From an uncultured Pelagibacteraceae bacterium (lineage in GTDB: Bacteria > Pseudomonadota > Alphaproteobacteria > Pelagibacterales > Pelagibacteraceae): a stretch of 64,000 nucleotides of DNA. This document shows positions 8,259-17,178 of the stretch, in pieces. The translations under genes were made by a program, and so were the position numbers. Within the stretch, counting starts at the first letter, position 1. Every line of letters starts with the position of its first letter. The stretch spans positions 124,001-188,000 of the forward strand of contig CABYXR010000001.1 of the NCBI GenBank assembly GCA_902522955.1, read 5' to 3'. The notes beneath the pieces were generated by a model. That model saw only the letters and a list, made by a program, of their open reading frames with translations. It searched no databases and was not told the DNA's origin.

Positions 8259-8860
8259 CTACCTGTAACAGGAACTCTATTTTTAAAAGCTGAAAATAAT
8301 GTTCCATCATCTAATTGCTCGATTTCACCGCCTACAGGAAGACCTTGCGCTAATTTAGTTATTTTTATTTTCCCATTTTTTATCGTATCTTCAATGTAAT
8401 GTGCTGTAGTTTGACCTTCTACTGTTGCACTAGTAGCAATAATAACTTCTTTAAGATTATTTCTCTTAATCCTTTTTAACAAAGAGTCTATTAATAAATT
8501 CTTTTGTTCGTAATTTTCACTAGAATTTAATGTCCCCCCTAATATGTGATAATGCCCTTTATAAATATTTGCCGAGTCAATAACCCACATATCAGCTAAA
8601 TTTTCAACTACACAAATTTTATCATATGACTCATTAGTAGAACATATACAAATTTTATCTAAAATTTTTAAATTTCCACAATCAACACATCGTACGACAC
8701 TTTTGTAAACTTGAGCTAAAGATTTTGCCAGAGGTTTCACCATATTTTCTTTATTATTTATCAATTTAAGAATTATTCTTTTGGCAGACTTTGGTCCTAA
8801 ACCTGGAAGTTTAGAAAATTGTTTTATAAGTTCACTTATTTCTGGAATATTATTGTCCAT
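8255..8860 (-). CDS. recR: Recombination protein RecR
   Basis: Acts with RecF and RecO to load RecA at gaps. 201 aa: an N-terminal helix-hairpin-helix ([13 protein letters not shown]), a zinc-finger region starting CVDCG near residue 57, and a Toprim domain ([13 protein letters not shown], then YHILGGTLN and [12 protein letters not shown]). The second cysteine pair reads CIC, one residue closer than the usual CxxC. The gene ends the ffs-dnaX-ybaB-recR order common in bacteria, with its start touching the ybaB stop. Confidence 0.95.
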   Translation of the reverse strand: MDNNIPEISELIKQFSKLPGLGPKSAKRIILKLINNKENMVKPLAKSLAQVYKSVVRCVDCGNLKILDKICICSTNESYDKICVVENLADMWVIDSANIYKGHYHILGGTLNSSENYEQKNLLIDSLLKRIKRNNLKEVIIATSATVEGQTTAHYIEDTIKNGKIKITKLAQGLPVGGEIEQLDDGTLFSAFKNRVPVTGS

Positions 8861-9180
8861 TAAAAAGGTAGTTTAAAATCAGAGGGTAAATTTAATCCTC
8901 CGGTTACTTTTGCGAGTTCCTCAGCCGATTTTTTTTTTAAATTATCCTTAGCATTATTATAGGCGGCAATAATCAAGTCATTAATAATTTCACGACTTTC
9001 TTTCTTTGCTTCTTCACTAATTGAAATTTTTTTTAGTTCATAATCACCTGATAAAATTACTGTGACTAGATTCCCTCCTGATTTACCTTCAACTTCTATC
9101 TTTTTAATCTGATCTTGAGCCTCTTTCATTTTATCTTGCATTGCTTTGGCTTTAGATAGCATTTCAGAAAAATTAGTCAT
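8860..9180 (-). CDS. ybaB: YbaB/EbfC nucleoid-associated protein
   Basis: Small dimeric DNA-binding protein encoded between dnaX and recR in many bacteria. 106 aa from the ATG at 9180 (MTNFSEMLSKAKAMQDKMKE), the typical amphipathic N-terminal helix; an in-frame start at 9198 would add MKRLTK and deepen the overlap with dnaX. The EGKSGGNLVTVILSGDYELK core and the proline-ended PSDFKLPF tail match the family. It overlaps the dnaX 3' end by 8 bp. Confidence 0.92.
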   Translation of the reverse strand: MTNFSEMLSKAKAMQDKMKEAQDQIKKIEVEGKSGGNLVTVILSGDYELKKISISEEAKKESREIINDLIIAAYNNAKDNLKKKSAEELAKVTGGLNLPSDFKLPF

Positions 9181-10855
9181 TTTCGTTAACCTCTTCAATC
9201 TCCATTAGTTTTGCATCAGGAAAGGCTTCTTTAATTTGTTTAGATATTTTGCTTTTTTCGAATTTTTCTAATTGAGAAGATTTCTTTTCTAAATTTTTTT
9301 CATACATGCTTTTAGCATTATTATTTTTGCTTAAAGATATTATCCATCTCTCTCCTGTCCAAATTAATAATTTTTCGGTTAGATTTTTTATAAAATTTTG
9401 ATTTAATTTTTCATTGAAACTAATATCAATTTTACCTCTATTGAAACTTACCAATTTTACATTTCTTTCTAGATCATATTTAAGCTCAATTTCTTTTTCT
9501 GTGACCGCCTTATCAACAAGATCTTGAAAGCTTCTTATTTCCTCATTATTTTTTATATTATTTATAGTTGTATCTTTAAGCGGTTTTTTTTTAATTTGTT
9601 CGATATTTTTCATCTGATTTTTAATTTGATTTATTTTGGTTTCCAAATTTTCATCTTTTAAAGACTCGCCAATTAAATTTTTTTGTTTTTGATTTTCTTT
9701 ATTTTCGAAATATTCAGCGGGAATTTCTTTTTTAACATCTATGTTTTTAAGATGTGCTAGTTGCATAACAAACATTTCTAGTGTCAAATTTTCATTTCCA
9801 ACAATTCTTAGATCATCCATAGTTTTAATAGTAAGTTGCCAAAATAATCCTATATCCTGCATATCAATATTCTTTGAATACTGATCAATTAAAGTTATTT
9901 CATTCTCTGAAACTGTCATATCTTTTTCGATTAATCCTAAGTTAATTCTTCTGCTAAAAAGGTATAAAACTTCTAAAATATCATTAAGAAAATTTTTAGC
10001 ATCTATTCCGTTGTTGATCATTTCTTTTAAAAATTCCAAAGCTTCTTTTTCTTTTCCGCTTAAAACTTCTCTGAAAAGGAATAAGATTTTCTCTCTATCC
10101 GCTAAACCTAACATCTCTCGCACATCTTTTTCCTCAATTGTTTTCTCTTGGTTAAGTGTTTGAGAAATTAAAGCTCTGTCCAAAAGTGATACTGCGTCTC
10201 TCACTGAACCTTCGGATGTTCTAGCGATTAATCTAATTGCCTTTTCAGTAATTTTTCCATTTTCCTGAGTAGAAATTTTATTTAAATGTTTGGAAAGGCT
10301 ATCAATATTTACTCGTTTAAGATCGAATCTTTGACATCTAGATAAAATCGTTACAGGTATTTTTCTTACTTCTGTAGTAGCTAAAATAAATTTTAGACTT
10401 GGAGGAGGTTCTTCTAAAGTTTTAAGTAAACCATTAAAAGCTTGTTTGGAAAGCATATGAACTTCATCGATAATAAAAATCTTATACTTTGCATTTGTAG
10501 GACTGTATTTTGAATTTTCAATTAATTCTCTAACATCGTCTATACCAGTTTTTGAAGCAGCGTCCATTTCTAATACATCCATATGATTAGAGTCCTCAAT
10601 TTCTTTGCAATGACAATTGTCACTTGTTTTGCACTTTTCACCTTCAGAAAAATTTTTTGTACAGTTTAGCGCTTTAGCAATTAATCTTGCCGTTGTAGTT
10701 TTTCCAACTCCTCTAATCCCTGTCAAAAGATACGCGTTAGGAGTTTTACCAAGTTCAATAGCATTGGTAATTGTTTGGGTCATTATCTCTTGTCCTATCA
10801 AATCTTTAAATTCTTGAGGACGATACTTCAAAGCTAAAATTTTATTTTTTTTCAT
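9173..10855 (-). CDS. dnaX: DNA polymerase III subunit gamma/tau
   Basis: Clamp-loader ATPase of the replisome. 560 aa from the ATG at 10855 (MKKNKILALKYRPQEFKDL). Walker A is GIRGVGKTTTARLIAKALNC, followed by a four-cysteine zinc module (C..CKTSDNCHC); Walker B is FIIDEVHML and the arginine-finger region is LSRCQRFDL. From about residue 390 the sequence is low-complexity and charged, followed by a tau-type C-terminal domain. At codons 422-424 (9592-9584) nine A in a row encode Lys-Lys-Lys; a -1 shift there meets a stop two codons later, suggesting that gamma could also be made. Confidence 0.95.
   Translation of the reverse strand: MKKNKILALKYRPQEFKDLIGQEIMTQTITNAIELGKTPNAYLLTGIRGVGKTTTARLIAKALNCTKNFSEGEKCKTSDNCHCKEIEDSNHMDVLEMDAASKTGIDDVRELIENSKYSPTNAKYKIFIIDEVHMLSKQAFNGLLKTLEEPPPSLKFILATTEVRKIPVTILSRCQRFDLKRVNIDSLSKHLNKISTQENGKITEKAIRLIARTSEGSVRDAVSLLDRALISQTLNQEKTIEEKDVREMLGLADREKILFLFREVLSGKEKEALEFLKEMINNGIDAKNFLNDILEVLYLFSRRINLGLIEKDMTVSENEITLIDQYSKNIDMQDIGLFWQLTIKTMDDLRIVGNENLTLEMFVMQLAHLKNIDVKKEIPAEYFENKENQKQKNLIGESLKDENLETKINQIKNQMKNIEQIKKKPLKDTTINNIKNNEEIRSFQDLVDKAVTEKEIELKYDLERNVKLVSFNRGKIDISFNEKLNQNFIKNLTEKLLIWTGERWIISLSKNNNAKSMYEKNLEKKSSQLEKFEKSKISKQIKEAFPDAKLMEIEEVNEND
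9584..9592 (-). other. A9 run in dnaX, candidate slippage site for gamma
   Basis: On the coding strand nine consecutive A form codons AAA AAA AAA before CCG CTT AAA. One extra A, or a -1 shift, gives AAA AAA AAA ACC GCT TAA, a product of about 426 aa. Loss of one A runs about seven more codons to TAA. E. coli gamma is 431 aa and made by -1 frameshifting on an A-rich site; Thermus dnaX makes gamma by transcriptional slippage on an A run. Confidence 0.5.
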
Positions 10856-10865
10856 TATGTAATTG

Positions 10866-10958
10866 TTAGAGGCAGGCAACAACCTGAAAAATTTTCACTA
10901 CGGCTGCTTCTTTTCAGACCTGACCGGGTTTATGAAACATCCACCTGATGCCAACCTC
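10866..10958 (-). ncRNA. ffs: Bacterial small SRP RNA (4.5S type)
   Basis: On the minus strand the conserved SRP domain IV is clear: GTCAGGTCTGAAAAGAAGCA then GCCGTAG, with the GGTC / AGAAGCAGCC internal-loop residues that bind Ffh. The ends pair (GAGGTTGGCA at the 5' end with TGCCTGCCTC at the 3' end), giving an RNA of about 93 nt. A -10-like TATACT (10965-10970) lies just upstream. It sits 10 bp before dnaX, a common neighbourhood for ffs. End positions are approximate. Confidence 0.93.
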
Positions 10959-11016
10959 AATAAGAGTATATCAACATCAATTTCAATTCTACAAGACTAG
11001 ATTTGCATTTTGTGGA

Positions 11017-11859
11017 CTATTTTTGCCTAAATGCTGATGCTTCATATACACCTAATATACGTAAATTGACGGTATGAAATCCAAGTTCTTCCATCGCTTT
11101 TTTTACTCCAAATTCATCTAGATGGCCCTCTAGATCTAAGTAAAAATTTGCTTGGTCGAAAGTATTTTTTACTGAAAAACTTTCAAGCTTAGTAAGGTTA
11201 ACTTGATTTGTTGCGAATCCTCCGAGGCATTTATACAAAGCTGATGGTTCACTTTTAACTCTAAAAATACAACTGGTTATAAATTTTTTATTTTTGTCAA
11301 ATTCAGGTTGCTCTATATTTTTTCCCATTATTAAAAAACGGGTCACATTTCCTTTTTCGTCTTCAATATTTTTTTCTAAGATCTTTAATTTATATATTTC
11401 AGCTGATAGACTTGATGCTATTGCAGCAATAGACTTATCTTTTCCTTCTGCTAAATCTTTAGCAGATCCAGCTGTATCAGCAGAAACTATTGACTGAAAT
11501 TTATTTTTATTTATAATTTTTTGACATTGCCCAATAGCCTGAGCGTGACTTCTTACATATTTAATATCTCTTATGTTCGCCTCTGGTTTGCAAAGTAAAT
11601 TATGTTCAACATTTAAAAAATATTCTCCATGAATTTGAAGTTTATATTTTGGTAACAAATAATGAATATCTGCAACTCTTCCTGCCAAAGAATTTTCTAT
11701 TGGAATAATAATTTTGTAATTTTCATCGTCATAGGCTTGTTTGAAAGTTTCCTCAAAAGTCGCGCAAGTTTTTATTTCTGCGTTTTTGAATAAATCTTTT
11801 ACTGCTATATGAGAATATGCCCCAAGTTCACCTTGAATAGCAATTTTATTTTTTGTCAT
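11017..11859 (-). CDS. pheA: Prephenate dehydratase
   Basis: Converts prephenate to phenylpyruvate for phenylalanine synthesis. 280 aa, monofunctional alphaproteobacterial form without chorismate mutase. IAIQGELGAYSHIA at the N-terminus, IPIENSLAGRVADIHYLLP, and the catalytic GNVTRFLIMG (Thr-Arg-Phe) are intact. A C-terminal ACT domain (SALYKCLGGFATNQVNLTKL, then ESF) should sense phenylalanine. It overlaps kdsB by 14 bp, with cycM divergent beyond, an order seen across alphaproteobacteria. Confidence 0.95.
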   Translation of the reverse strand: MTKNKIAIQGELGAYSHIAVKDLFKNAEIKTCATFEETFKQAYDDENYKIIIPIENSLAGRVADIHYLLPKYKLQIHGEYFLNVEHNLLCKPEANIRDIKYVRSHAQAIGQCQKIINKNKFQSIVSADTAGSAKDLAEGKDKSIAAIASSLSAEIYKLKILEKNIEDEKGNVTRFLIMGKNIEQPEFDKNKKFITSCIFRVKSEPSALYKCLGGFATNQVNLTKLESFSVKNTFDQANFYLDLEGHLDEFGVKKAMEELGFHTVNLRILGVYEASAFRQK

Positions 11860-12589
11860 TTTTTTCCATTATTTTTCTAATTTCAATTAGATCTTCCTCA
11901 GTGTCAACACTTAATGGACAAGAGTCAATATATCCAACGTGTACCGACATTTTATTCTCTAACGCTCTAAGCTGCTCTAAATTTCTTTCAAGTTCAAGAT
12001 TAGATCTTTTAAGACTAACATATTTTATTAAAGCCTTATTAGTAAAAGCATAAATGCCCACATGATGATAAACCTTTAATTTTGAATTTGAATTTGTTCG
12101 AAAAAAATCAATTGCATTTAAAAATATTTTTCCAGAAAGAGTTCCTTTCACAGCAACTTTCACTACATTAGGGTTGTCAATTTCAGACTTTAATTTGATT
12201 TCGCTAGCTAAAGTTCCTATATCACACTTATCTTTCGACATATACTCTACCAAATTAGAAATTGCTTTAGGTTCGATATTTGGCATATCGCCTTGCAAAT
12301 TAATGATTAGGTTAGGTTCGGTTTTAAGAAGGTTTTCAAAAACTTCAAAAATTCGATCTGTTCCTGTTTCATGATTATCAGATGTTTTGATAGCATTTCC
12401 TCCAATTCCTTTAACTACTTTTATAATTTCTTCATCAGGTGTTGCGACGTATACTTCACCTGAATTAGATTTAGTTGCAGCCTCATATACATGTAAAATC
12501 ATCTCTTTATTGTTAATAAGTTTTAATGGTTTATTTTCAAACCTTTTTGCCTTGAGTCTAGAGGGTATAATTATTGCAATTTTATTCAT
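11846..12589 (-). CDS. kdsB: 3-deoxy-manno-octulosonate cytidylyltransferase (CMP-Kdo synthetase)
   Basis: Activates Kdo for lipopolysaccharide core synthesis. 247 aa from the ATG at 12589 (MNKIAIIIPSRLKAKRF); an upstream start would add MRRIT. Nucleotide-binding IIPSRLKAKRFENKPL, INLQGDMPNIEP (usually QGDEP) and LEQLRALEN support the call. With kdsD at 31.7 kb this indicates Kdo-containing lipopolysaccharide. Confidence 0.93.
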   Translation of the reverse strand: MNKIAIIIPSRLKAKRFENKPLKLINNKEMILHVYEAATKSNSGEVYVATPDEEIIKVVKGIGGNAIKTSDNHETGTDRIFEVFENLLKTEPNLIINLQGDMPNIEPKAISNLVEYMSKDKCDIGTLASEIKLKSEIDNPNVVKVAVKGTLSGKIFLNAIDFFRTNSNSKLKVYHHVGIYAFTNKALIKYVSLKRSNLELERNLEQLRALENKMSVHVGYIDSCPLSVDTEEDLIEIRKIMEKNDKK

Positions 12590-12681
12590 AGTTATGCGTC
12601 TCAAAGACGCAAATTGTGTAAAGTAATTATAAGTTTTTTATACTTAGTCGTGTTATATGTCATCTAGTATTTGTCAAAATT

Positions 12682-13224
12682 ATGGATAGTTTCGAAATAA
12701 ATAAGATTATTGCTGCAGTACTTCTTACTGCGCTTCTAATAATAGGAATCGGTAAATTTGCTAATATGCTTTTCCATGTTGAAAAACCAAAACAATCGGC
12801 TTACCAGATCGATGGTTTAGAGAAAGTTGTAGCTTCAACCGAACAGGAAAAAACAAAAAAAGTAGAGAAAGTTGACATTGCTCAATTGCTTGCAATGGGA
12901 GATCTTGCTCATGGTGAAAAAGTTTTTAAAAAATGCAGTGCTTGTCATATGATAGCAAGTGACGGAAAAAATATGATTGGACCAAATTTATGGAGTGTGA
13001 TTGGAAGAAAAGCTGGATCTGTTAGTGATTACAAATATTCTAAAGCTATGGTAGCCTATGCAAAGCAGTGGTCTTTTGAAGAAATGAATTCATATTTAAT
13101 TAAACCTCAGGCATATATTAAAGGAACAAAAATGGCTTTTGCGGGTCTAAGAAAAGAAAAAGATAGAGCTTCAGTGATATTATATATGAATTCAAAAAGC
13201 GGCAGTCCTAAACCTTTACCTTAA
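12682..13224 (+). CDS. cycM: Membrane-anchored class I cytochrome c (CycM type)
   Basis: 180 aa: an N-terminal signal-anchor helix (residues 8-28), a charged linker of about 40 residues, then a cytochrome c domain with CSACH haem attachment, the GPNLWSVIGRKAG segment and the axial methionine in GTKMAFAGLRKE. It should carry electrons between the bc1 complex and an oxidase while tethered to the inner membrane. The divergent kdsB-pheA pair next door is the usual alphaproteobacterial neighbourhood. Its stop overlaps that of argF on the opposite strand. Confidence 0.92.
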   Translation: MDSFEINKIIAAVLLTALLIIGIGKFANMLFHVEKPKQSAYQIDGLEKVVASTEQEKTKKVEKVDIAQLLAMGDLAHGEKVFKKCSACHMIASDGKNMIGPNLWSVIGRKAGSVSDYKYSKAMVAYAKQWSFEEMNSYLIKPQAYIKGTKMAFAGLRKEKDRASVILYMNSKSGSPKPLP

Positions 13225-14147
13225 ATAAAACACCAATTAATTATACTTTTTTGAGCATGAACTCTGTTCAGTGCTTGAATCCAGACAACTGATTGTTTGC
13301 CATCAATAATTTCATCCGTTACTTCTTCTCCTCTCCCCACAGGTAAGCAGTGCATGAAGATTGCATCAGGTTTAGCTTTTGCCATTAATTTTTTATTTAC
13401 TTGATAGGGTTTTAAGTTTTTTTTTTTTATCTTTTTATTTACCTTGTCATTCATTGAAACCCATTTATCAGTCATAATGCAATCAGAATTTTTTACTGCT
13501 TCCTCAGGTTTTTTTGTGACTGTGAGTTTTACATTGTTTTTTTTAGCCCATTTCATTATATTTTTGTTAGGCATATATTTGTTAGGACATCCAATTTTTA
13601 ATTCAAAATCAAATTTTCCAGCGGCTTCAATTAAGGAATTTGACATATTGTTATTTCCATCTCCTAACCAAGAAATTACTTTGTTTTTAATAGGACCTTT
13701 AATTTCTTCAAAGGTTAAAATATCTGACATAATTTGACATGGATGACTTTGATCTGAAAGTCCATTAATAATTGGAATATCTAAGTGTTTTCCAAATTCC
13801 TCTAAATTTTTATGTTGAGCTGTTCTCAGCATAACTATATCAACATATTCAGTTAATACTTTTGCGGTATCTTTCAAAGTTTCGTCACCTTTTCCGTAAT
13901 GAATGCCCTCGGGACTTAAAGTAATTGAAGATCCACCAAGTTGCTTTACAGCAATATCAAACGACATTCTTGTTCTAGTAGACGGTTTTTCAAAAATCAT
14001 AGCCATTGACTTGCCTTCAAAAGGTCTGTCTTCGTCAGGTGAAGATTTATTTAAATTTTTTCTTTTTAATTTTCTTGATTTTGCTTCTTCAATAATTGAT
14101 CTTAATTCTTCAGAGGATAAATCAGAAATATTTATAAAATTTTTCAT
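13221..14147 (-). CDS. argF: Ornithine carbamoyltransferase
   Basis: Makes citrulline from ornithine and carbamoyl phosphate in arginine synthesis. 308 aa. Carbamoyl-phosphate site KPSTRTRMSFD, then LRTAQH, HPCQIMSDILT, and the ornithine-binding HCLPVGRG near the C-terminus are all canonical. It overlaps argD by 4 bp (ATGA), forming argD-argF. Confidence 0.96.
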   Translation of the reverse strand: MKNFINISDLSSEELRSIIEEAKSRKLKRKNLNKSSPDEDRPFEGKSMAMIFEKPSTRTRMSFDIAVKQLGGSSITLSPEGIHYGKGDETLKDTAKVLTEYVDIVMLRTAQHKNLEEFGKHLDIPIINGLSDQSHPCQIMSDILTFEEIKGPIKNKVISWLGDGNNNMSNSLIEAAGKFDFELKIGCPNKYMPNKNIMKWAKKNNVKLTVTKKPEEAVKNSDCIMTDKWVSMNDKVNKKIKKKNLKPYQVNKKLMAKAKPDAIFMHCLPVGRGEEVTDEIIDGKQSVVWIQALNRVHAQKSIINWCFI

Positions 14148-15310
14148 CTATAGTTCTCACAAACTTTATTAATTACGTTCAAAGCCAAATTAATTTCCTT
14201 TTTACTAACATTTAAAGGGGGCAGAAGTCTGACCACATTCTCTGCAGCTCTAATAGAAAGAAGTTTATTAACAAACAACTGATGAATAAAATTTTTTTGT
14301 TCTTTTTGTAAACATAAGCCAACTAATAAACCTTTTCCCCTAACTTCTTTAATTATGTTTGGATATCTTTCTCTCAATTTATTCAGTTCTTTAATGAAAT
14401 ATTCGCCATTTTTTTTTACATTATTTAAAAATCCTTTTTTAAACATTATGTCCATTACAGCATTACCTGCACTCATTGCTAATGGGTTTCCGCCAAAAGT
14501 TGATCCGTGAGTTCCTGGTTTCATTCCAGAAGCCACTTTTTTATTCACCAATACAGCCCCGATAGGAAATCCTCCACCTATTCCTTTGGCTATAGGTACA
14601 ATATCTGGTCTAATTTTTGCGTGTTCAAAAGCAAAAAACTTACCACTTCTACCAATTCCGCATTGAACTTCGTCTAAAATTAATAAAATTTTTTTTTTAT
14701 TACAAAGCGTCCTTAGACCTTTAAGACATACATCTGGAATAAGCTTAATACCGCCCTCACCCAAAATTGTTTCCACCATTATTGCTGCTGTTCTGCTTGT
14801 GATTGCTTTTTCTAAACCTTTATGGTCACCAAAATTAAAATGATCAAATCCATCTACTTTTGGGTAAAAACCCTCTGTCATTTTTTTGCTATTGCTTGCA
14901 AAGATTGTTGCTAAAGTTCTTCCATGAAAACTATTATTAATACATAGAATTCTATTCTTTCTTTTTTGTCCTTTAGAATAAAAATATCTTCTTGCAAACT
15001 TTATTGCTGCTTCAGTGGCTTCAGCTCCAGAATTTTGAAAAAAAACATAGTCTGCAAATGTTTTTTCTTTAAGCCTTTTAGCCAATTTTTCCTGCTCAGG
15101 AATTATAAAGGCATTTGACACATGCCACAATTTTTTAGATTGTTTTTGGATAGCTTTATTCAGGTAAGCATGTGAATGACCTAAACAATTTACTGCTATA
15201 CCCTGAACAAAATCCAAATATCTTTTACCATTTGAATCGTATAGAAAACTCCCTTTTCCTCTTTTAAAAGAAATTTTTTTTCTATTATAAGTATTTAATA
15301 TAGCGCTCAT
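14144..15310 (-). CDS. argD: Acetylornithine aminotransferase
   Basis: PLP-dependent class III aminotransferase of arginine synthesis, possibly also acting on succinyl-diaminopimelate. 388 aa. Visible motifs: YLDFVQGIAVNCLGHSH, NSGAEATEAAIKFAR, HGRTLATIFAS, LILDEVQCGIGRSGKFFA and the Schiff-base lysine in PIAKGIGGGFPIGA. It starts directly after the preceding permease gene and runs into argF. Confidence 0.94.
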   Translation of the reverse strand: MSAILNTYNRKKISFKRGKGSFLYDSNGKRYLDFVQGIAVNCLGHSHAYLNKAIQKQSKKLWHVSNAFIIPEQEKLAKRLKEKTFADYVFFQNSGAEATEAAIKFARRYFYSKGQKRKNRILCINNSFHGRTLATIFASNSKKMTEGFYPKVDGFDHFNFGDHKGLEKAITSRTAAIMVETILGEGGIKLIPDVCLKGLRTLCNKKKILLILDEVQCGIGRSGKFFAFEHAKIRPDIVPIAKGIGGGFPIGAVLVNKKVASGMKPGTHGSTFGGNPLAMSAGNAVMDIMFKKGFLNNVKKNGEYFIKELNKLRERYPNIIKEVRGKGLLVGLCLQKEQKNFIHQLFVNKLLSIRAAENVVRLLPPLNVSKKEINLALNVINKVCENYR

Positions 15311-16123
15311 TTATGATCTTATTTTATAACCTTTTTTAAATAAAATATATGTTACTAGCCAGCTAAAAAAACTCAAAAAAACTAAATAGATAATACCAAG
15401 TTTTATAGACCCATCTGAACTACCAATAAAACTGTATCTAATTCCATCGATCATATAAAAGAAAGGGTTTGCTTCACTTACCGTTTGCAAAATACTTGGT
15501 AGTCTATCAATTGAATAAAATGTACCTGATAAAAAGGACAAAGGAATAATTACAAAATTTGTCACTGTTGCCATATGATCGAATTTTTCTGCCCATAATC
15601 CAGCGATAATTCCTACATTGCCTAGGATAAAAGAAGATAAAAAGGTATACAAAATTAAAGTGAAGAGATCTTTAATTTGCAGATCAACAATAAAATAAAA
15701 AGTTAATATAGAGACTCCAGCTATCATGAAACTTCTTGTTACAGCTGCTAAAGAAATTGAAATCGTTACTTCTGTTGCAGATAAAGGCGCATAAAGCAAA
15801 TCAACTATATTGCCTTGTATTTTGCTAATCATAAACGACGATGAAGAATGAGAAAAAGCCTGTTGAATGACTTGCATTGCAATTAAACCTGGAGCTAAAA
15901 AAGTGATAAAAGGAACCCCTAAAACTTCTCCTCTATCATTGCCAATAGCTAGAGAAAGCACCATTAAAAAAAGCAAAGAAGAAACTAATGGAGAAAAAAT
16001 TGTTTGGGCCCAAACATTTAAAAATCTGAGAACTTCTTTTTGGTATAAAGTCCAAGCTCCGACCCAGTTAACCAAACCAAATCTTCTTACTCCAAATTTA
16101 TATTTTTTAATTTTTTCAACCAT
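15311..16123 (-). CDS. ABC-2 type transporter permease
   Basis: 270-aa inner-membrane protein with about six hydrophobic segments and the ABC-2 fold (family with YadH and NodJ): WTLYQKEVLRFL near residue 26, FLAPGLIAMQVIQQAF, PLSATEVTISISLA and PLSFLSGTFYSIDRLP, the conserved stretch before the last helices. No ATPase gene is adjacent, so the nucleotide-binding partner must be elsewhere. It abuts argD without a gap. The substrate is unknown; family members export polysaccharides, lipids or drugs. Confidence 0.85.
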   Translation of the reverse strand: MVEKIKKYKFGVRRFGLVNWVGAWTLYQKEVLRFLNVWAQTIFSPLVSSLLFLMVLSLAIGNDRGEVLGVPFITFLAPGLIAMQVIQQAFSHSSSSFMISKIQGNIVDLLYAPLSATEVTISISLAAVTRSFMIAGVSILTFYFIVDLQIKDLFTLILYTFLSSFILGNVGIIAGLWAEKFDHMATVTNFVIIPLSFLSGTFYSIDRLPSILQTVSEANPFFYMIDGIRYSFIGSSDGSIKLGIIYLVFLSFFSWLVTYILFKKGYKIRS

Positions 16124-16260
16124 TGATAGTCTTATAACTCTTCATTTAAAAAAACTGTGCAAAACTAATCCTATTAACAGGTTAATTTCGCTTTAATGTT
16201 TTAATCTACAACATAATGTTCTAGTCATATTTAAAATACTAAATGTAGCTAAAGTATACT

Positions 16261-16761
16261 ATGAGTTGGACTAGCGAGAAAGTTGAAAAATTAAAAGAGC
16301 TTTGGTCTAAAGGTCATACTGCCAGTCAAATAGCAGAAGCACTTGGCGATACAACAAGAAATGCAGTTATTGGTAAAGCTCACAGATTAAATCTTGAGGC
16401 AAGAGCTCCATCTAAGAACTCAAATTCACCAAAATCTAGAGAAAACAGACAAATTGCAAAACGTTCTCCTGCACCGATGTCACGAAAGGCAAAATTTCAA
16501 TCAATTTTACTTGATAAAAATTTTGAGCCTGAAAATCCAAAGTCATTAGAAGAATTAACTGAAGAGACGTGTAAATGGCCTATAGGACATCCAAATGAGG
16601 AAAAGTTTTACTTTTGTGGCAGAAAGCCAGAGAGTGATTTTCCATATTGTAAATTACACGTTCTATACGCTTTTCAGCCTAAAAATCAAAAAGAGGATGT
16701 TCTCGATAAAGAAGATAGTGTACCAGAATTTATTGAAAAGAAAGTAAAATCAGCTGGCTAA
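16261..16761 (+). CDS. gcrA: GcrA cell-cycle regulator
   Basis: Alphaproteobacterial regulator that binds sigma-70 RNA polymerase at promoters with CcrM-methylated GANTC sites. 166 aa: the N-terminal homeodomain-like MSWTSEKVEKLKELWSKGHT and SQIAEALGDTTRNAVIGKAH are diagnostic, followed by a basic linker and a C-terminal cysteine-bearing segment (CKWPIGHP...YFCGRK...YCKLH). It stands alone, tail-to-tail with zur. A strong marker of the host's class. Confidence 0.95.
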   Translation: MSWTSEKVEKLKELWSKGHTASQIAEALGDTTRNAVIGKAHRLNLEARAPSKNSNSPKSRENRQIAKRSPAPMSRKAKFQSILLDKNFEPENPKSLEELTEETCKWPIGHPNEEKFYFCGRKPESDFPYCKLHVLYAFQPKNQKEDVLDKEDSVPEFIEKKVKSAG

Positions 16762-16762
16762 G

Positions 16763-17155
16763 TTATTTGCACTTTTTGCATATACCAAAAAATTCTAAAT
16801 TAAATCTTTTAAACTTCATTCCCTTTTTATGATTAAAACTAGATAAGTATTTTGAAAGTTTGACGTCACTAATTTCATCAACCATTTCACAACTTTCACA
16901 AATTGAAAATGCTGTGGCTTTTGAAATTTCACAATCAGAGTTTCTACATGCAACAAAAGCGTTTTTGCTTTCAATTTTATGAATTTTTCCCATTTCAATC
17001 AATTTATCTAAAGCTCGATAAATTTGTTGAGGTGCGTTTATTCCTTTTTTTTGTACATTAAATAGTATGGAGTAAGCTTTTAAAGGACCTTTTGCTTTTT
17101 CTATAATATCTAAAACGATTTGTTGATTTCTAGAAAGTGTTTGTGCTTGAACCAT
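16763..17155 (-). CDS. zur: Fur-family zinc regulator (Zur)
   Basis: 130-aa Fur-family repressor. A winged helix-turn-helix (PLKAYSILFNVQKKGINAPQ, then IYRALDKLIEMGKIHKIES) is followed by metal-binding cysteines (SICESC and the C-terminal CKKCK). The wording YRALDKLIEMGKIHKIES-NAFVAC is closer to Zur than to Fur. It is encoded directly upstream of nothing but downstream of znuB-znuC on the same strand, 23 bp after znuB, next to the Zur-box candidate at 18755. Likely represses its own operon and znuA when zinc is sufficient. Confidence 0.9.
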   Translation of the reverse strand: MVQAQTLSRNQQIVLDIIEKAKGPLKAYSILFNVQKKGINAPQQIYRALDKLIEMGKIHKIESKNAFVACRNSDCEISKATAFSICESCEMVDEISDVKLSKYLSSFNHKKGMKFKRFNLEFFGICKKCK

Positions 17156-17178
17156 AAATATAATTTACCAATTTAATG

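Noticed and set aside
13888..14172. Plus-strand ORF inside argF
   Set aside because: Mirror frame of a canonical enzyme, no start context.
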